A DNA stretch of 46,197 nucleotides from Rhodanobacter sp. GTDB taxonomy: Bacteria; Pseudomonadota; Gammaproteobacteria; Xanthomonadales; Rhodanobacteraceae. The stretch covers positions 1-46,197 of the forward strand of contig DAHUXL010000253.1 in NCBI GenBank assembly GCA_027307195.1, written 5' to 3'. The position numbers and the translations under genes were made by a program. Positions within the stretch are counted from its first letter, which is position 1, and every line of letters begins with the position of its first letter. A model generated the notes under the pieces. It saw only the letters and a list, made by a program, of their open reading frames with translations. It was not told where the DNA came from and did no database searches. This document shows positions 18,865-27,441 of this stretch, piece by piece.

Positions 18865-20111
18865 GCGGAACCGACCAGCTGTCGCCGTTGCGCATCGATC
18901 TCGGCGCGCAGTGGATGCTCGGGCCATGCGGCCGCGAGCCGGTCCAGCAGCGCCGTCGCTTCGGCGTGCTGGTCGGCGTGTCGGGCGAGCTGGCGTACGG
19001 CCAGCAGGCCGTAGTGCGGCGTCTGCGGATCGCGCGGCCAGTGCGCGAGAAAGCCGTGGCACAAATGCAGCGCGATCCGGCTCATGCCCAGCCGTACCGC
19101 CAGATCGGCCAGTTCGCCACAGGTTCGCGGATCGTCCGGAACAAAAGTGGCATCGATGCCGCAGCATTCCTGCAGCAGCCCCAGCGCGCGGCGTGATTCG
19201 CCCTGGGCGATCAGCGCGGCGGTCCAGATCTGGCCGTGTACCAGCAATCCGTCACGCAGGTTCTGCCGCTGCAGCAATTGACGATAGGCCAGGTGCAACG
19301 ACGCCGGCGCAACCCGATCCTGCATCCGGGCGACCAGCAGTGCGGTGGCGGCGGCTGGATCGGCATGCGCGAGTGCATCGACCTCGGCCAGCAGGATCTC
19401 GTCGGCGTCCTGTCCGCCGGCCTTGGCCAGCTTCGGTGCTTCGGGTTCCAGTCCGAAACGCTCATGGCGCTGGTGGATCATCACGCCCATCAGATGGAAT
19501 GCGAGCACGATCAGATAGGTATAGGCGAAGGCGAACAGTGGCAAGGCCAGCAGCCGTGGCAGCAGCGCGCTGGTAAGCGAGGCCAGCACGATCAGTATGC
19601 CGAGCAGCAGGTTGATCGCCACCGGCACCAGATAGGCTGTGCCGAATGCCGCGATGACGCGACTCCAGTTCAGCGGACTGATCGCCAGCGCCAGGTTGCC
19701 GTCGAACGCCAGCGACATGTCGATCGCCGGCAGCGCCAGTGCGGCCAGGATCAACACCGGCAACAGCAGGCGCGGGAAGAACACAATGGCGACCACGCAG
19801 ATGGCGACCACCAGCAGATGAATCGCGGTCAGTCCCCAGCCGCTGGACTCATTGCCATCGCTGCCGACATCGGGCGGATCGGCGTAGCCGTTCGCGGTAT
19901 GCAGCAGGCAGTCCGCTGCATACCGCCAGGTGGCGGCCCATACCAGCGCACTGGCCAGCACGCCGATGTACGACGGCAACAAGCCGACATAGTGCAGCAG
20001 CGCCATGACCACGCAGGTGGGCAGCGCCGCACCACGCAGCGGATAGCCGAAGCCTGCCTGCAGGCGCTCCCCGAATGGGGTCTCGGGGGCCACTGTTTCG
20101 ATGCGCGGCAT
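18861..20111 (-). CDS. Membrane protein with C-terminal repeat domain, unknown function
   Basis: This 416-residue protein is not recognised. The N-terminal half is hydrophobic, with about six predicted membrane segments between residues 30 and 215 (for example [19 protein letters not shown] and [16 protein letters not shown]). The C-terminal half (about 235–416) is soluble and helical, with tetratricopeptide-like spacing ([62 protein letters not shown]). It may be a membrane-anchored scaffold. It ends in an ATGA overlap with greB and starts 12 bp downstream of a HerA-like ATPase gene, so all three are likely one transcript. Its work is inferred only from that linkage. Confidence 0.7.
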   Translation of the reverse strand: MPRIETVAPETPFGERLQAGFGYPLRGAALPTCVVMALLHYVGLLPSYIGVLASALVWAATWRYAADCLLHTANGYADPPDVGSDGNESSGWGLTAIHLLVVAICVVAIVFFPRLLLPVLILAALALPAIDMSLAFDGNLALAISPLNWSRVIAAFGTAYLVPVAINLLLGILIVLASLTSALLPRLLALPLFAFAYTYLIVLAFHLMGVMIHQRHERFGLEPEAPKLAKAGGQDADEILLAEVDALAHADPAAATALLVARMQDRVAPASLHLAYRQLLQRQNLRDGLLVHGQIWTAALIAQGESRRALGLLQECCGIDATFVPDDPRTCGELADLAVRLGMSRIALHLCHGFLAHWPRDPQTPHYGLLAVRQLARHADQHAEATALLDRLAAAWPEHPLRAEIDAQRRQLVGSA

Positions 20112-20123
20112 GCTAGTGCGCGC

Positions 20124-21638
20124 TCAACGCTTGCCGCCGAAGATGCCACCGAGCACGCCGCGAAGGATCTGCCGGCCGAGCTGGCTGCCGGCCGTGCGCA
20201 CCATCTGCTTGCCCATGGTTTCGATCATGCCCTGGCGGCGCTTGGTACCGAACAGCGCATCGTGCACGGCGCCGCCCCATGACGAGCCTGTTGCAGGATC
20301 GTCGCCCGCAGGCTTGCCCGCTGTGCCGGCAGCCATGTTGCCGGGATCGGCGGCCTTGTCGCTGGCACGCTTGGCCAGCATCTCGGCGGCGGATTCGCGA
20401 TTGATGGTGGTGTCGTATTTCGTGCCGACCGGCGAGCGTTGGCGAATGACGGCACGCTCGGCGTCAGTGATCGCGCCGATGCGGCAGCACGGCGTGGTCA
20501 CGAGTACCTGTTCGACCGGCGTCGGCACACCGCCATTGGCGAGCGTCGAGGCCAACGCCTCACCGACGGCGAGTTTGGTGATCGCTTCGGTGACATCGAG
20601 TTTCGGGTTGGCGACAAAGGTTTCCGCGGCGGCCTTGACCGCTTTCTGATCGCGCGGCGTGAACGCGCGCAGTGCGTGCTGGATGCGGTTGCCGAGCTGG
20701 CCCAGGATCACGCCCGGCACGTCGTCCGGGTTCTGCGAACAGAAATACACGCCGACGCCCTTGGAACGGATCAGCCGCACGACTTGTTCGACCCGCTGTT
20801 GCAGCGCCGGAGAGGCGTCGTCGAACAGCAGATGCGCCTCGTCGAAGAAGAACACCATCTTGGGTTGATCGAGGTCGCCCACTTCCGGCAACTGCTCGAA
20901 CAGTTCCGACAGCAGCCACAGCAGGAAGGTGGAATACAGCCGCGGCTTCAGGATCAGCTGATCGGCGGCGAGCACGTTGATGATGCCGCGGCCGCTCATG
21001 TCCTGACGCATCAGGTCGGCCAGTTCCAGCGCCGGTTCGCCGAAGAACTGGTCGGCCCCGTCGCCTTCGAGTTTCAGGATCGCACGCTGGATCGCCGCGA
21101 TGCTGGTGGTGCTGATCAGGCCGTAATGGGTGGAGATGTCCTTGGCGTTGTCGGCGGCATAGGTGAGCAAGGCGCGCAGGTCGGCCAGATCCAGCAACAG
21201 CCAGCCCTGATCGTCGGCGGCCTTGAAGATCACCTCGAGCACGCCCTCCTGGGTGTCGTTCAATTCCAGCACGCGACCGAGGAGGGTCGGCCCCATCTCG
21301 CTGATGGTGGCGCGCACCGGATGGCCGAGCTTGCCGTAGATGTCCCAGAACACTACCGGATTGGCCAGCGGCTTCCAGTCGGTGAGCTTGAGCTTGTCCA
21401 GTCTCGCCTTGAGTTTGTCGCCGGCCTCGGCGGCAGCCATCGACAGGCCGGCCAGATCGCCCTTCGCATCGGCCAGGAAGCACGGCACGCCAAGCCGGGA
21501 GAAACCTTCGGCCAGCACCATCAGCGAGACGGATTTGCCGGTGCCGGTGGCGCCGGCGATCATGCCGTGGCGATTGCCGTAATGCGGGTCGAGGCTGACG
21601 CTGGCGCTGTCGTTGCGGCCGATCAGGATGTCGGTCAT
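20124..21638 (-). CDS. HerA-like DUF853 ATPase
   Basis: This 504-residue P-loop ATPase belongs to the DUF853 (YjgR) family, related to HerA/FtsK. The Walker A motif is AGATGTGKS at residues 28–36. PCFLADAKGDLAGLS follows, and MVFFFDEAHLLFDDA is the Walker B segment with its glutamate. GVGVYFCSQNPDDVPG is the conserved region near sensor 1. The C-terminal tail is Gly/basic-rich (RQILRGVLGGIFGGKR). HerA-like ATPases are DNA translocases or helicases; YjgR relatives are cytoplasmic and their cellular role is not established. The start at 21638 matches the family N-terminus (ILIGRNDSASVSL). It heads a minus-strand unit with the membrane repeat protein and greB. Confidence 0.93.
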   Translation of the reverse strand: MTDILIGRNDSASVSLDPHYGNRHGMIAGATGTGKSVSLMVLAEGFSRLGVPCFLADAKGDLAGLSMAAAEAGDKLKARLDKLKLTDWKPLANPVVFWDIYGKLGHPVRATISEMGPTLLGRVLELNDTQEGVLEVIFKAADDQGWLLLDLADLRALLTYAADNAKDISTHYGLISTTSIAAIQRAILKLEGDGADQFFGEPALELADLMRQDMSGRGIINVLAADQLILKPRLYSTFLLWLLSELFEQLPEVGDLDQPKMVFFFDEAHLLFDDASPALQQRVEQVVRLIRSKGVGVYFCSQNPDDVPGVILGQLGNRIQHALRAFTPRDQKAVKAAAETFVANPKLDVTEAITKLAVGEALASTLANGGVPTPVEQVLVTTPCCRIGAITDAERAVIRQRSPVGTKYDTTINRESAAEMLAKRASDKAADPGNMAAGTAGKPAGDDPATGSSWGGAVHDALFGTKRRQGMIETMGKQMVRTAGSQLGRQILRGVLGGIFGGKR

Positions 21639-21665
21639 GGGGTTCCGTCCGTTGATGGTCGAATG

Positions 21666-21671
21666 ATTGTA
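21666..21671 (-). promoter_or_regulatory. Possible -10 box for the HerA-like gene
   Basis: TACAAT on the minus strand, 27 bp upstream of the ATG. No clear -35 element was seen. Confidence 0.4.
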
Positions 21672-21769
21672 GCCAACACGGTGATGCTTTCGCGTGGCGG
21701 TGCATGGCTGCGTTGAGTCGAAGCGTCGCGCCAGCTATGGTGGGTGTTTTTCCGCGGGTGAAGTTTCTG

Positions 21770-23254
21770 ATGTCGTCGTGTTCCGTGCTTCGTTCCATGC
21801 GTCTGGTGGCGATTGCCATGGCGCTCAGTCTGCTCGGCGCCTGCGCCACTGCGGGCGCAGGCAAACCCTCGGCCCCGGTGAATGCGCTTTACAGCCAGCT
21901 CGATCTGGCCAGCAAGGGCTACGAGACTGCCCTGCAGCAGTCGCGTGAAGGCAACCTGGAGGCTTCACGGTTGACGTTGACCCAGTCGCTCGACCGGCTG
22001 AAGGAAGCGTCGGCGCGGTGCGGCAACACGCCAGGCTGCGATCCGCAGCGGTTCTTCTCCGTGTTCGATCGCCTGTTGCGACTGAAGGATGGCGATTTCA
22101 GCGGCGACCAGGATCTGAACAGCGATGTTGCTCCATCGCAGGCAGCCTTGGCGGCCGGCAAGGGCGGCGTGTCCAGCCTACCGCAGGCGCAGCGCAGCGT
22201 GACCTTGCTGCACGGACAAAAACTGTCCGAACTGATCGCGATGAATGGACCGGTGAAAGCGGCGCTGGAAATGTGGTTGACCCAGATGCGCCCGCAGTTG
22301 ATGGATGCCTGGGTCAACTATCAATACTTGCGCTACCAGATGTGGCCGCAATACCAAAAGGCAGATCTGCCCGAGGCGCTGCTGTTCGGCATCATGGCGA
22401 AGGAGTCCGGCGGCAAGGTGCATGCCGTCTCGCGTTCGGGCGCGGCCGGGCCGCTGCAGTTCATGTACGCCACCGGCATGCGTTTTGGCCTGAGCAGCGA
22501 CAGCGGTTTCGACATGCGCTTCGATCCATCGGCGTCGGCGCGGGCGAATGCCGAATACATCAACGAGCAGCTGCGGATCTTCAACAACAATCTCGAGCTC
22601 ACCATCGGCGCCTACAACGGCGGCGAAGGGCGCATGCGGCGCGCGGTCGGCGACGACACCTCGGTGAGCTTCTACGACCCGCGCATCTACGACCAGCTGT
22701 CGCAGGAAACCCGTGACTACGTACCGTCCGTGCTTGCTGCGGCATGGCTGTTCCTTCATCCGGAAAGCTACAACCTGCACTTCCCGAAGATCGACGGCAT
22801 GCCCGGCACGGTCATTCTGAAGCGGCCGGCCTCGCTGTCCGAATTGACGGTGTGCCTGGGCTCGGCCGGTGGCATGAACGATGGCTGGTTCCGCACCTTG
22901 CGCAATCTCAATCCAAGACTGGATCCGCAGGTGACCCAGCCGGTGGGCACCTCGTTGCAGTTGCCCAAGCCTTTGGAGCAGTCATATGCGGCACGCTGTG
23001 TCGATGGCCCATGGCCGATTCTCGCCGGCGATCTGCATCATGCCGTGGTACCTGTCGTCGTGCAGGCGGCTCCGGTGGTGAGTGCGCCGGTGGTGCGCGG
23101 AACCAGCTACTACAAGGTTCGCCGGGGCGATACGCTGATCAGTATCGTGCGCGGCCTGCATTGCTCGAGCGTGCAGGAAGTGACCGAGATGAACGGGCTC
23201 AAGCACCATCATCTGGCTATCGGAAAGACGCTGAAGGTGCCGGTCTGCCGCTGA
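21770..23254 (+). CDS. Lytic transglycosylase with LysM, MltD-like lipoprotein
   Basis: This 494-residue envelope protein starts with a lipoprotein-type signal ending in LLGAC. The SLT domain has its catalytic Glu at residue 212 (IMAKESGGKVHAVSRSGAAG), followed by PLQFMYATGMRFGL and LELTIGAYNGGEGRM, which are conserved in family 1 lytic transglycosylases. A C-terminal LysM repeat spans about 447–493 (YYKVRRGDTLISIVRG...). It cuts the glycan strands of peptidoglycan to anhydro-muropeptides, so it likely acts in wall turnover. Several in-frame ATGs exist (21704, 21737, 21770, 21797); 21770 is chosen because GTGAAG precedes it and it gives a good signal, but this is uncertain. The domain order resembles MltD with one LysM. 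Confidence 0.9.
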   Translation: MSSCSVLRSMRLVAIAMALSLLGACATAGAGKPSAPVNALYSQLDLASKGYETALQQSREGNLEASRLTLTQSLDRLKEASARCGNTPGCDPQRFFSVFDRLLRLKDGDFSGDQDLNSDVAPSQAALAAGKGGVSSLPQAQRSVTLLHGQKLSELIAMNGPVKAALEMWLTQMRPQLMDAWVNYQYLRYQMWPQYQKADLPEALLFGIMAKESGGKVHAVSRSGAAGPLQFMYATGMRFGLSSDSGFDMRFDPSASARANAEYINEQLRIFNNNLELTIGAYNGGEGRMRRAVGDDTSVSFYDPRIYDQLSQETRDYVPSVLAAAWLFLHPESYNLHFPKIDGMPGTVILKRPASLSELTVCLGSAGGMNDGWFRTLRNLNPRLDPQVTQPVGTSLQLPKPLEQSYAARCVDGPWPILAGDLHHAVVPVVVQAAPVVSAPVVRGTSYYKVRRGDTLISIVRGLHCSSVQEVTEMNGLKHHHLAIGKTLKVPVCR

Positions 23255-23263
23255 GTCGAACCG

Positions 23264-23288
23264 GCGGTCGCCTGGGTCAGGCGACCGC
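23264..23288. terminator. Convergent terminator hairpin over a stop codon
   Basis: GCGGTCGCCT-GGGTC-AGGCGACCGC, a 10-bp stem with a 5-base loop, then GCTTTCC, lies 10 bp past the lytic transglycosylase stop. It also spans the stop codon of the opposing gene. The U-run is weak. Confidence 0.6.
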
Positions 23289-23714
23289 GCTTTCCTGCAT
23301 CCAGTGGTCGACGGTGTTGCCGCTGCCGTGGACTTCCTTCAGTTCACGCAGCAGCTGCATCAGCTGTCGGTGCTGCGGCTGCAGGCTGCTGTGCGGCGAG
23401 TTCTTGGTCTCGTGATAAGCCACGGCCAGCCATAGCGCGATGCCGCGCAGCGCTACTTCGGCATTGGTCGAACATGCGCGCTCGTAACCGGCGTCGGTGC
23501 CCTGACCCCAGGGCATGTAACGCGCTTCCGGCGCGGTTCCATACAGGTGCGGAAAATCGCTGCGCGAGGCCTGGCCGATCTCGCGCAGGGTCAGTGTGCT
23601 CAATCGTTCCCGGTTGCGCTTTGGCAGGGCCCGGATGCTGCGCTCGATATCGCGGAACTGGCGACCAAGCTGGCGCGCGCGCATCATCACGAAGAATGGA
23701 GTGAGTATCTGCAT
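23277..23714 (-). CDS. Conserved-looking small protein, unrecognised
   Basis: This 145-residue protein carries no domain that I recognise. The N-terminus reads QILTPFFVMMRARQLGRQF, a short amphipathic or hydrophobic stretch rather than a clean signal. A charged helical region follows (RDIERSIRALPKRNRERLS), then a His/Trp-containing middle (ARYMPWGQGTDAGYERACS) and a helical C-terminus (ALWLAVAYHETKNSP, then HRQLMQLLRELKEVHG). No catalytic signature is evident. It lies between the lytic transglycosylase and psd genes and is probably transcribed alone. The coding bias looks normal for the window, so it is a believable gene of unknown function. Confidence 0.65.
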   Translation of the reverse strand: MQILTPFFVMMRARQLGRQFRDIERSIRALPKRNRERLSTLTLREIGQASRSDFPHLYGTAPEARYMPWGQGTDAGYERACSTNAEVALRGIALWLAVAYHETKNSPHSSLQPQHRQLMQLLRELKEVHGSGNTVDHWMQESAVA

Positions 23715-23859
23715 GGGATCCCCTCGACGCTGGTCAGCCGCACTGGGAAGCGCGGCGAAGTGGCGAGCGTAGCGAAGCGATCCCTGCAGTTGCGCCTAGA
23801 GCGTCACAAAATGACGCATGGCGTCAGTTTTCCGGTTGGCGAGGATGCGTAGCCTGCTT

Positions 23860-24699
23860 TCAGCTGTGACCGAGCCGCTGTCCCACCAGTACCGCCTGTT
23901 GTGGCTGCAAGGCGTCCAGCGTGGCGGTGCCCTCGGGCAGCAGCAGGATCACGGTGGAGCCCATGTTGAAGCGCGCCATCTCGGCAAAGCGCTCCAGCGT
24001 GATGTTCTGACCGGCGAATGACTTGCGCCGGATCGACGAGGCATACGGCGGGATCACCAGCCCGTCCCACACGGTGGCTACCGACGACACCAGGATCGCG
24101 CCGACCATCACCACCACGAACGAGCCGTGTTCGCCCTCGAAGTGGCAGACCAGTCGCTCGTTGCGTGCGAACAGCCGGGGAATCGCCGCTACCGCGAACG
24201 GCGCCACGCTGAAGATGCGGCCGGGCACGTGCACGGTTTCCTTCAGCGTGCCTTTCAGCGGCATGTGCACACGGTGATAGTCGCGTGGTGACAGGTAAAC
24301 CGTGACGAAGCGGCCGTTGCGGTACGGCGCGGCGGCTGCCTCGTCGCCACCGAGCAGTTCGGCGGCGGTGTACTCCTGACCCTTGGCCTGGAAGATGCGC
24401 CCGTCGACGATCGCGCCGGACTGGCTGATGCGGCCATCGGCGGGTGAGAGCAGGGCGGCCGGATCGGCATCCGCACGGCGTGCATCGGGGCGCAGCTTGC
24501 GCGTGAAGAACGCATTGAAGTGCTGGTAGGCCAGCGGATCGGGCTGCGCCGCCTCGGCCATGTTCACGTTGTAATTGCGCACGATGGTGCCGATCAGCCA
24601 GTTCTTCCACGGCGCGAAGGTCCAGCGTGTGGCCCAGTAGACGATGCGCGACAGGAAGCGGTGCGGCAGGATGTACTGCAGGAATACGTTGAAAGTCAT
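23860..24699 (-). CDS. psd: Phosphatidylserine decarboxylase
   Basis: This 279-residue inner-membrane-associated enzyme makes phosphatidylethanolamine from phosphatidylserine. Its pyruvoyl group comes from self-cleavage within MGST (G247/S248), which replaces the commoner LGST. Other catalytic residues are D88 (LLSPADGRI) and H145 ([13 protein letters not shown]), matching the D/H/S triad of E. coli. [11 protein letters not shown] is typical of the bacterial family. The N-terminus reads [13 protein letters not shown] and is well conserved in this order, so the ATG at 24699 is likely right. A possible -10 (TATACT) lies only 6 bases upstream, so the mRNA may be leaderless. Divergent from prmB. 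Confidence 0.96.
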   Translation of the reverse strand: MTFNVFLQYILPHRFLSRIVYWATRWTFAPWKNWLIGTIVRNYNVNMAEAAQPDPLAYQHFNAFFTRKLRPDARRADADPAALLSPADGRISQSGAIVDGRIFQAKGQEYTAAELLGGDEAAAAPYRNGRFVTVYLSPRDYHRVHMPLKGTLKETVHVPGRIFSVAPFAVAAIPRLFARNERLVCHFEGEHGSFVVVMVGAILVSSVATVWDGLVIPPYASSIRRKSFAGQNITLERFAEMARFNMGSTVILLLPEGTATLDALQPQQAVLVGQRLGHS

Positions 24700-24705
24700 C
24701 CGCCC

Positions 24706-24711
24706 AGTATA
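24706..24711 (-). promoter_or_regulatory. Possible -10 box for psd (would give a leaderless mRNA)
   Basis: TATACT on the minus strand ends 6 bases before the psd ATG. Transcription would start at or near the A of the start codon. No -35 was recognised, and the site may be fortuitous. Confidence 0.35.
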
Positions 24712-24734
24712 CGGGGTGGGGCCGCTTCAGGCCT

Positions 24735-24740
24735 TATAAT
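24735..24740 (+). promoter_or_regulatory. -10 box for prmB, deciding its start
   Basis: A perfect TATAAT overlaps an in-frame ATG at 24739. Transcription would start near 24747, after that ATG, so the GTG at 24772 is the likely start. A 12-bp perfect palindrome (ATGGCCGGCCAT, 24739–24750) follows at the predicted start point. Confidence 0.6.
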
Positions 24741-24771
24741 GGCCGGCCATTCTGTTGCACTCTGGATCGCC

Positions 24772-25698
24772 GTGACCGCCGAACTCGCCTCCATCATCGA
24801 CTTCATCCGTTATGGCGCCAGTCGCTTCTCGGCCGCTGGACTGACCTTCGGCCACAGCCACGACAACCCGATCGACGAGGCCACCCATCTGGTGCTGGCC
24901 AGCCTGCACCTGCCGCCGGATATTCCGCCGGCCTACGGCGCGGGCAGGCTCACTGCTGCCGAACGCGAGAACGTGCTGGCGCTGATCGAGCGTCGCGTGA
25001 CCGAGCGCTTGCCGGTGGCCTACCTGGTCGGTGAAACCTGGTTCGCCGGGCTGAAGTTCAAGAGCGATCGCCGCGCGCTGGTGCCCCGTTCGCCGATCGC
25101 CGAGCTTATCGAGTCGGGCTTCGCGCCGTGGCTGGACGAGCGCCACATCGAACGCGCGCTGGACCTGTGCACTGGTTCGGGCTGCATCGGCATCGCGATG
25201 GCCGAGTACAACCCGGAGTGGAAGGTCGACCTCGTCGACATCAGCGACGAGGCGTTGTCGCTGGCGCGCGAGAACATCGTGTTCCAGCACGTCGAAGGCC
25301 GGGTCGAGGCGATCCAGTCCGATCTGTTCGCCGGCGTGCAGGGACGCAAGTACGACCTGATCGTCTCCAATCCGCCGTACGTCACCGAGGACGAGTACAC
25401 CGCGCTGCCGGGTGAATACGCGCACGAGCCGAAACTGGGTCTTACCTCCGGTGCCGATGGTCTGGATCTGTGTCTGCGCATGCTGGACGAGGCGGCCGAC
25501 CATCTCACCGATGACGGTCTGCTGATCGTCGAGGTGGGCGAGAGCGAGCATGCGCTGGCTGCGTTGCTGCCGGAAGTTCCGTTCATCTGGATCGAGTTCA
25601 AGGTCGGCCAGATGGGCATCTTCGCGCTGGCGCGGCGCGATCTGGTCGATCACGCTGCGGTGATCCGCGCGGTGGCTGCGGCGCGCCGCGTGGTCTGA
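24772..25698 (+). CDS. prmB: Ribosomal protein L3 N5-glutamine methyltransferase PrmB
   Basis: This 308-residue SAM-dependent enzyme methylates a glutamine side chain of ribosomal protein L3. Motif I is LCTGSGCIGIAM (residues 132–143). The catalytic NPPY is at 200–203 (IVSNPPYVTEDEY). EYAHEPKLGLTSGADGLD is typical for the PrmB/PrmC group. The early region FIRYGASRFSAAGLTFGHSHDNPIDEA reads like PrmB, not PrmC. The GTG at 24772 is chosen from the position of the -10 box and the matching N-terminus of the family; an ATG 33 bases upstream lies inside the promoter. It is divergent from psd and followed by a GNAT gene 14 bp downstream. Confidence 0.96.
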   Translation: MTAELASIIDFIRYGASRFSAAGLTFGHSHDNPIDEATHLVLASLHLPPDIPPAYGAGRLTAAERENVLALIERRVTERLPVAYLVGETWFAGLKFKSDRRALVPRSPIAELIESGFAPWLDERHIERALDLCTGSGCIGIAMAEYNPEWKVDLVDISDEALSLARENIVFQHVEGRVEAIQSDLFAGVQGRKYDLIVSNPPYVTEDEYTALPGEYAHEPKLGLTSGADGLDLCLRMLDEAADHLTDDGLLIVEVGESEHALAALLPEVPFIWIEFKVGQMGIFALARRDLVDHAAVIRAVAAARRVV

Positions 25699-25712
25699 AG
25701 GACTCGCGCCGC

Positions 25713-26264
25713 ATGGAGCTGAACACAGCGCGCCTGCGGCTCGATGCCTTGCGTCCGGCCGACGCCACGGCGTTGTTCGGCTACCGCGCCGATCCGGAGG
25801 TATCCCGATTCCAGGGGTGGTGTCCGGCCAGCGTGGCCGAGGCGGCAACCTTCATCGAGCGCCAGGCCGATGCCTCGCTGGATACGCCGGACAGCTGGTT
25901 TCAGCGCGCGATCCGTCTGCGTGATGGCGAGGCATTGATCGGCGACTTGGGCATTCACCTGCCTGCGGACGCCGAAGGTTCGGTCGAGTTCGGAATCAGC
26001 ATCGCGCCGGGCCATCAGGGCAGGGGCTTTGCCTGCGAGGCCGTACGCGCGGTGTTCGGACTGGTATTCGGCCAGTTGGACCGGCATCGCGTCCACGCTT
26101 CGGTCGATCCGCGCAACCTCGCCAGCATGGCGATGCTGCGCGCGCTGGGCATGCGGCAGGAAGCGCATCATCGCGAAAGCCTGTGGCTGCACGGCGAATG
26201 GGTCGACGACGTGGTGTTTGCGCTGCTGGCCAGCGAATGGCGCGCCGCGCAGCCGGCCCGCTGA
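25713..26264 (+). CDS. GNAT family N-acetyltransferase (RimJ/RimL type)
   Basis: This 183-residue acetyltransferase of the RimJ/RimL/RimI-like group opens with ELNTARLRLDALRPADATAL, as is usual for this family. The acetyl-CoA-binding segment is FGISIAPGHQGRGFACEAV (motif A, Q/RxxGxG/A: QGRGFA). RVHASVDPRNLASMAMLRALGM is the motif B region. The acceptor is unknown; relatives modify ribosomal protein N-termini or small molecules. It begins 14 bp after prmB, so they probably share a transcript. Whether it acts on ribosomal proteins as its neighbour does is speculation. Confidence 0.9.
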   Translation: MELNTARLRLDALRPADATALFGYRADPEVSRFQGWCPASVAEAATFIERQADASLDTPDSWFQRAIRLRDGEALIGDLGIHLPADAEGSVEFGISIAPGHQGRGFACEAVRAVFGLVFGQLDRHRVHASVDPRNLASMAMLRALGMRQEAHHRESLWLHGEWVDDVVFALLASEWRAAQPAR

Positions 26265-26321
26265 CCGGATCGGGCGCCGTCGCGCTAAGCTGTAGCGGTT
26301 TCCTTCGGACGTCCAAACCTC

Positions 26322-27425
26322 GTGTCCAGCAATTCCTTCGGCAAACTCTTCACTGTCACCACTTTCGGCGAAAGCCACGGACCGGCAATCGGCTGCGTGA
26401 TCGACGGATGCCCGCCGGGGTTGTCGATCCGTCCGGAAGAATTCAAGACCGATCTCGAACGCCGTGCCACCGGCCGCAGTCGCTACACCTCGCAGCGGCA
26501 CGAAGCTGACGAAGTCGAAATTCTCTCCGGCGTCTACGAGGGCAAGACCACCGGCACGCCGATCGCATTGCTGATCCGCAATACCGATCAGCGCAGCAAG
26601 GATTACGGCGACATCGTGTCGACGTTCCGTCCCGGCCATGCCGATTACACCTACTGGCAGAAATATGGCATCCGCGATCCGCGCGGTGGCGGACGTTCGT
26701 CGGCGCGCGAAACCACCATGCGCGTGGTTGCTGCGGTGATTGCGAAGAAGTGGCTGGCCGAGCGTTACGGTGTGCGTGTGCGCGGTTACCTGGCGCAGAT
26801 CGGCGAGCTGACGCCGGATGCGTTCGACTGGGAAGCGGTGGAGCAGAACCCGTTCTTCTGGCCGGATACTCCGCAGGTGCCTGCGCTGGAGACCTATGTC
26901 AACGCGCTGCGCAAGTCCGGCGATTCGGTCGGCGCACGCGTCAATGTGGTCGCCGATGGCGTGCCCCCGGGCTGGGGTGAGCCGATCTACGGCAAGCTGG
27001 ACAGCGATCTGGCCAGCGCGCTGATGTCGATCAACGCGGTCAAGGGCGTGGAAATTGGCGACGGTTTCGCCGCGGTCACCCAGCACGGCAGCCAGCATCG
27101 CGACGAGATGAGCATGGACGGTTTTGCCTCCAATCATGCCGGCGGCATCCTCGGCGGCATCAGCAGCGGTCAGCCGGTGACGGCTTCGATCGTGCTCAAG
27201 CCAACTTCCAGCATCCTGATCCCGGGCCACAGCGTGAACCTGGCCGGCGAGCCGACCGAGGTAGTGACCAAGGGACGCCACGATCCCTGCGTCGGCATCC
27301 GTGCCACTCCGATCGCCGAGGCGATGATGGCGCTGGTGCTGATCGATCATGCCTTGCGCCATCGTGCGCAATGCGGCGATGTGGGCACGGTCGAGCCGCG
27401 GATTCCGGCTAAAGCCGGACATTGA
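26322..27425 (+). CDS. aroC: Chorismate synthase
   Basis: This 367-residue enzyme makes chorismate from 5-enolpyruvylshikimate-3-phosphate with reduced FMN, the last step of the shared aromatic pathway that feeds tryptophan. Family signatures are [20 protein letters not shown] near the N-terminus, [31 protein letters not shown] with the conserved Arg residues, and [18 protein letters not shown] near the end. The GTG start at 26322 ([17 protein letters not shown]) fits the family N-terminus. It begins 57 bp after the GNAT gene. Length is typical (361 in E. coli). Confidence 0.97.
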   Translation: MSSNSFGKLFTVTTFGESHGPAIGCVIDGCPPGLSIRPEEFKTDLERRATGRSRYTSQRHEADEVEILSGVYEGKTTGTPIALLIRNTDQRSKDYGDIVSTFRPGHADYTYWQKYGIRDPRGGGRSSARETTMRVVAAVIAKKWLAERYGVRVRGYLAQIGELTPDAFDWEAVEQNPFFWPDTPQVPALETYVNALRKSGDSVGARVNVVADGVPPGWGEPIYGKLDSDLASALMSINAVKGVEIGDGFAAVTQHGSQHRDEMSMDGFASNHAGGILGGISSGQPVTASIVLKPTSSILIPGHSVNLAGEPTEVVTKGRHDPCVGIRATPIAEAMMALVLIDHALRHRAQCGDVGTVEPRIPAKAGH

Positions 27426-27441
27426 AAGGCGGCGGTAGCAG

